Origin: Clostridiales bacterium
GTDB lineage: Bacteria; Bacillota; Clostridia; Oscillospirales; Oscillospiraceae
Assembly: GCA_004555205.1 (NCBI GenBank)
Contig: SFIY01000004.1
Coordinates: forward strand, 1-64,000
Reading direction: 5' to 3'
Length of the DNA stretch: 64,000 nucleotides
Position numbers and translations under genes: made by a program. The notes beneath the pieces were generated by a model. That model had not been told where the DNA came from, did no database searches, and worked only from the letters and a program-made list of their open reading frames with translations. Of the stretch, positions 61,000-64,000 are shown piece after piece. Position 1 is the stretch's first letter; each line of letters starts with the position of its first letter.

Positions 61000-62133
61000 A
61001 TGATATATTTGGATCATGCCGCTACCACGCCTGTACCCAAGGCGGTGGCCGATGCCATGTATGAGGTTTTGACCGGACAATTCGGTAATCCCTCCTCCCA
61101 GTACCCTACGGGACAGGAGGCGAAGCAGTTGGTGGAGGGCTGCCGCAGCGTCATTGCCAAGGCATTGTGCTGCCAAAGTAAGAACCTTTACTTTACCTCC
61201 TGCGGCACGGAAAGCGACAACTGGGCCATCCAGGCCGCCGTCTGGCAGGGCAGGCACAACGGCAGGCATATCATTACCACCGCCGTGGAACACAGCGCCG
61301 TTTTGGAATCCTGCAAATGGCTGGAAAAGCAGGGCTGGGAAGTGACGTATCTGCAGCCGGACAAGGACGGTAATATCCATGTGGAGCAGGTGGAGAATGC
61401 CTTGCGCGAGGATACGGTGCTTGTTACCATGATGCTGGTCAACAATGAAACCGGCTGCCTCTTCCCTGTGAAGGAAACGGCGCAGCTTCTGAAAGCAAAA
61501 AGGAGCAAAGCGCTGCTGCACAGTGATGCGGTACAGGGCTTTATGAAAGTGGATTGCGACCCCGTAGGCTGGGGCGTGGACATGATGAGCCTTTCGGCTC
61601 ACAAAATCGGCGGCCCGAAGGGGATCGGCGCCTTGTATATTGCCGACAGCTTCCGCAATGTGCGTCCTCTGCTGCCCGGCGGCGGCCAGGAAAGCGGTTT
61701 ACGCTCCGGTACCGAGGCTACGGCGCAGATCGCCGGTTTTGCCAAGGCGGTGGAGCTGCGCAGCAAACATCTGGCGCAAAAGCTGCGGCATACGGCGGAA
61801 ATCAAGGAATACTGCCGCGAAAAACTGCTGACAATCCCCGGCATGGTATCCGTTGGGAATGGCACGGCGCCCCATATTCTGTCCATGGCACTTTCCGGCT
61901 ATCCCAGCGCCAATATTGTAACCGATTTGGGTGAAAAGGGTATCTGCATCAGCGCAGGCAGCGCCTGCCATCGCGGTAAAAGCAGCCATGTGGTATCGAC
62001 TTTGGGCCTTGACAAAAGGACGGCCGCCGGTGTGATCCGGATCAGCTTCTCCCCTGATACGACCAAAGAAGATATTGACACGCTCTGCGCAGCGCTGAAA
62101 GAACATCAGGCATCACGCTTCCCCATGCTGTAA
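61000..62133 (+). CDS. cysteine desulfurase (NifS/IscS-like)
   Basis: A 377-residue PLP enzyme giving sulfur from cysteine. YLDHAATTPVP at the start, VEHSAVLES near 103, PLP lysine in SLSAHKIGGPKGIG near 200-213, and active Cys in SAGSACHRGK near 320. It is divergent from mtaB, which needs sulfur, so it may feed tRNA thiolation. ATG 61000 has GAGGTG upstream; an in-frame start 39 bp earlier is poorer. Confidence 0.92.
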   Translation: MIYLDHAATTPVPKAVADAMYEVLTGQFGNPSSQYPTGQEAKQLVEGCRSVIAKALCCQSKNLYFTSCGTESDNWAIQAAVWQGRHNGRHIITTAVEHSAVLESCKWLEKQGWEVTYLQPDKDGNIHVEQVENALREDTVLVTMMLVNNETGCLFPVKETAQLLKAKRSKALLHSDAVQGFMKVDCDPVGWGVDMMSLSAHKIGGPKGIGALYIADSFRNVRPLLPGGGQESGLRSGTEATAQIAGFAKAVELRSKHLAQKLRHTAEIKEYCREKLLTIPGMVSVGNGTAPHILSMALSGYPSANIVTDLGEKGICISAGSACHRGKSSHVVSTLGLDKRTAAGVIRISFSPDTTKEDIDTLCAALKEHQASRFPML

Positions 62134-62142
62134 GAGGTATTT

Positions 62143-63537
62143 ATGACAAAAAATTTGACCAGGCGCGGGCCGGAATTTTATCGCTACTTGTGGCGTCTGA
62201 GCCTGCCCATGATCTTGCAAAATTTAATCACCTTTTCCCTCGGCTTGATCGATACTTTTATGGTCAGTCGGTTGGGCAATACCCAAATGGCGGCCGTAAC
62301 CACAGCCAATGTGCCGGTTTTTCTGCTCATCAGCATTGTCTTTGGCGCACAGAGCGGTTTGGGGATTATCGTCAGTCAGTACTGGGGTAAAAAGGATCTG
62401 ACCAATATCAGCCGCGCGCTGGGTGTGGCGTCTCTGCTGGGCACCGGCCTTACGCTGCTGTTGGGCATTTTGTTTTTGCTGTTCCCTGTGCCCATTATGG
62501 ACCTGCTGAGCAATAACCATGAGCTGTCCGTTTTAGGTGCGCCCTATCTGCGTATCATCGGCTTTTCCTATGTGTTCAATATGCTCTCCAGTATCTATGT
62601 CAGCGCACAGCGCAGCGTAGAAAATCCCCATTTCGGCATGAAGCTATTTGGCTTCTCTACGGTGTTGAACACTGCCTTGAACTATCTGCTGATCTACGGC
62701 AAATGGGGCTTTCCTGCACTGGGTATCCAGGGCGCGGCAATTGCCACCCTGCTGGCGCGTATTTCCGAAGTGATCATTTGCGTTGTTTATGCTTTGCGCA
62801 GCAAAACGATGCCCCTGGATTTGCCCGCTTTCTTCCGTCCCGGGAAGGAGATGCTGCGCCGTTTTATCAAATACTCCTGGCCTGTGCTCTTAAATGAAAC
62901 GGGTTGGGGCTTGGGCAACAGTCTGTTTACCGTGATCCTCGGCTATACTGCCAATTCCGTGGAATTTTTGGCGGCATATGCCGTCACCGGCAACCTGGGA
63001 CGGATTTTCCTGGTGGTCTGCTTTGGACTGGGCGCCGCTACGGCTGTTATGGTAGGTATGGCGATTGGCGAGGGCCGGTCACACGATGCGGTGATGGAGC
63101 TGAGCCGCACCTTGCTGCGTTTTACGACACTTGTTGCCGTTGGATTGTCGGTTGTTTCGCTTTTGCTGGTACCCTTGCTGTTCCGACCGGTCATATTCCC
63201 TCTGTTCAAACTGTACGGTGAATCGGCGGTTATTGCCACCGCACTGGCTGTGACAGCCTTTGCCAGTTTCCCCTTCCATGCCTATTCCATCTCGGCGGTG
63301 ACCGGTGTCCTGCGCGCCGGCGGCGAAGTCACATGGGCCGCTGTCTTTGATTTGCTGCCGCTGTGGCTGATTGCATTACCCTTGACGGCCTTGGCGGCGC
63401 TGGTTTTCCGCTGCAATTGCTGGATCATAGCCATGACCATACAGGCTGAGTGTATCTTCAAAGTACCCCTATGTTATTTCCATATCAAAAAAGCACGCTG
63501 GATCCATGATGTCACCGTATCCCGGGAGGAATTATGA
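62143..63537 (+). CDS. MATE family efflux transporter
   Basis: A 464-residue protein with twelve predicted helices in two MATE repeats (LPMILQNLITFSLGLIDTFMVSRLG; later WPVLLNETGWGLGNSLFTVILG). These export drugs or metabolites using Na+ or H+ gradients; substrate not predictable. Starts 9 bp after the desulfurase and overlaps the next gene by ATGA. Confidence 0.92.
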   Translation: MTKNLTRRGPEFYRYLWRLSLPMILQNLITFSLGLIDTFMVSRLGNTQMAAVTTANVPVFLLISIVFGAQSGLGIIVSQYWGKKDLTNISRALGVASLLGTGLTLLLGILFLLFPVPIMDLLSNNHELSVLGAPYLRIIGFSYVFNMLSSIYVSAQRSVENPHFGMKLFGFSTVLNTALNYLLIYGKWGFPALGIQGAAIATLLARISEVIICVVYALRSKTMPLDLPAFFRPGKEMLRRFIKYSWPVLLNETGWGLGNSLFTVILGYTANSVEFLAAYAVTGNLGRIFLVVCFGLGAATAVMVGMAIGEGRSHDAVMELSRTLLRFTTLVAVGLSVVSLLLVPLLFRPVIFPLFKLYGESAVIATALAVTAFASFPFHAYSISAVTGVLRAGGEVTWAAVFDLLPLWLIALPLTALAALVFRCNCWIIAMTIQAECIFKVPLCYFHIKKARWIHDVTVSREEL

Positions 63538-64000
63538 GTCTGTTCATCTGTCCTGTCTGCGGCAGCGCCTTGACGCGCGGTCAAAGCACCTATCGCTGTG
63601 TAAACGGACATAGCTACGATATTGCCAGAGAGGGGCATACCCACCTTTTGCCGGTCAACCGCAAAAACTCCCGAATGCCCGGTGATGACAAGGGTATGTC
63701 GGGCGCCCGCGCAGCGTTTTTATCAAAGGGTTACTATGCGCCGCTGCGCAACGCGCTCTGTGATCTGGCGGTGTCCCTGTGCGCAGATACCCCTCATGTA
63801 TTGGATACCGGCTGCGGCGAAGGCTATTATACCAGCGGTGTGTACCGTGCACTGGTACAAGCGGGCAAAACACCGCAAATGGCAGGCACGGATATATCGA
63901 AATTTATCCTGCGTCTGGCTGCTAAACGGGAAAAGGACATCGAATTTGCGGTAGCCTCCTCCTATCACCTACCCATCGCCGATGACAGTATTGATTTTCT
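63534..64000 (+). CDS. RlmA-type 23S rRNA guanine methyltransferase, partial
   Basis: The first 155 residues run off the window. The N-terminal zinc finger is CPVCGSAL ... YRCVNGHSYDIA, then REGHTHLLPVN and the SAM motif VLDTGCGEGYYTSG near 98. This matches RlmA (G745/G748 N1-methyltransferase of 23S rRNA). GGGAGGA precedes the ATG, which overlaps the MATE stop. Confidence 0.9.
   Translation, partial: MSLFICPVCGSALTRGQSTYRCVNGHSYDIAREGHTHLLPVNRKNSRMPGDDKGMSGARAAFLSKGYYAPLRNALCDLAVSLCADTPHVLDTGCGEGYYTSGVYRALVQAGKTPQMAGTDISKFILRLAAKREKDIEFAVASSYHLPIADDSIDF

Overview
The window looks like chromosome from an anaerobic, endospore-forming Clostridia-class Bacillota of moderate GC. The evidence is a full spoIIIAA-AH operon, spoIVA, a SpoIIM-like gene, cwlD, cotJ genes and a sigma-H-like factor, alongside Clostridia-typical genes (phosphate butyryltransferase, a PPi-type phosphofructokinase, split transketolase, UPF0210/UPF0237 pair, DUF4364, DUF3048). 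No rRNA or tRNA gene was found. Species cannot be named from the sequence; a gut or rumen type organism is only a guess.

Layout. 1-1315: a short CRISPR array (4 repeats, no cas genes in view), then a cotJ locus on the minus strand with a CotJA-CotJB fusion and a CotJC that breaks off after about 64 residues. 1483-3570: cwlD-radA. 3841-10806: a strong promoter, a roughly 655-nt structured RNA that I identify as OLE RNA, its membrane protein gene oapA, then dxs-tlyA-nadK-argR-recN. 10812-15685: tyrosine T-box and tyrS, then queA-tgt, yajC and a TIGR04086-like gene. 16028-22222: spoIIM-like gene-xerD, ruvCAB-glmM, a sigma-H-like factor and a zinc-ribbon gene. 22418-30217: ptb, VanZ-like, small ferredoxin, xerC-like, amidase domain protein, cadA-cadC and a two-gene transketolase. 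30292-35090: fba, pfp, coaX, spoIVA.

35305-37561 is the clearest accessory DNA: a very small AT-rich integrative element with a tyrosine integrase, an excisionase-like HTH protein and a possible replication protein. It is bounded by 43-bp perfect direct repeats and inserted in the 3' end of yebC. The right repeat restores the yebC reading frame, and the element supplies a new terminator.

37520-48499 (minus strand): yebC, DUF1858-trmK-nif3, and the long run spoIIIAA-AH, Asp23, nusB, xseA, xseB, ispA, with a small plus-strand gene between. 48644-56860: DUF4364, DUF3048 lipoprotein, a Cys-rich unknown, a zinc-ribbon membrane protein, rpe with a long structured leader, recR, an apbE-NusG_II-Gx flavinylation-type cluster and an SpoVK-like AAA+ ATPase with a membrane partner. 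56894-64000: GNAT, UPF0210-ACT, HD nucleotidase, mtaB, cysteine desulfurase, MATE exporter and the start of an RlmA-type methyltransferase cut by the window edge.

Most of the window is ordinary core genome. The unusual parts are the OLE locus, the mini integrative element, the CRISPR/cotJ junction and the uncharacterised rpe leader.
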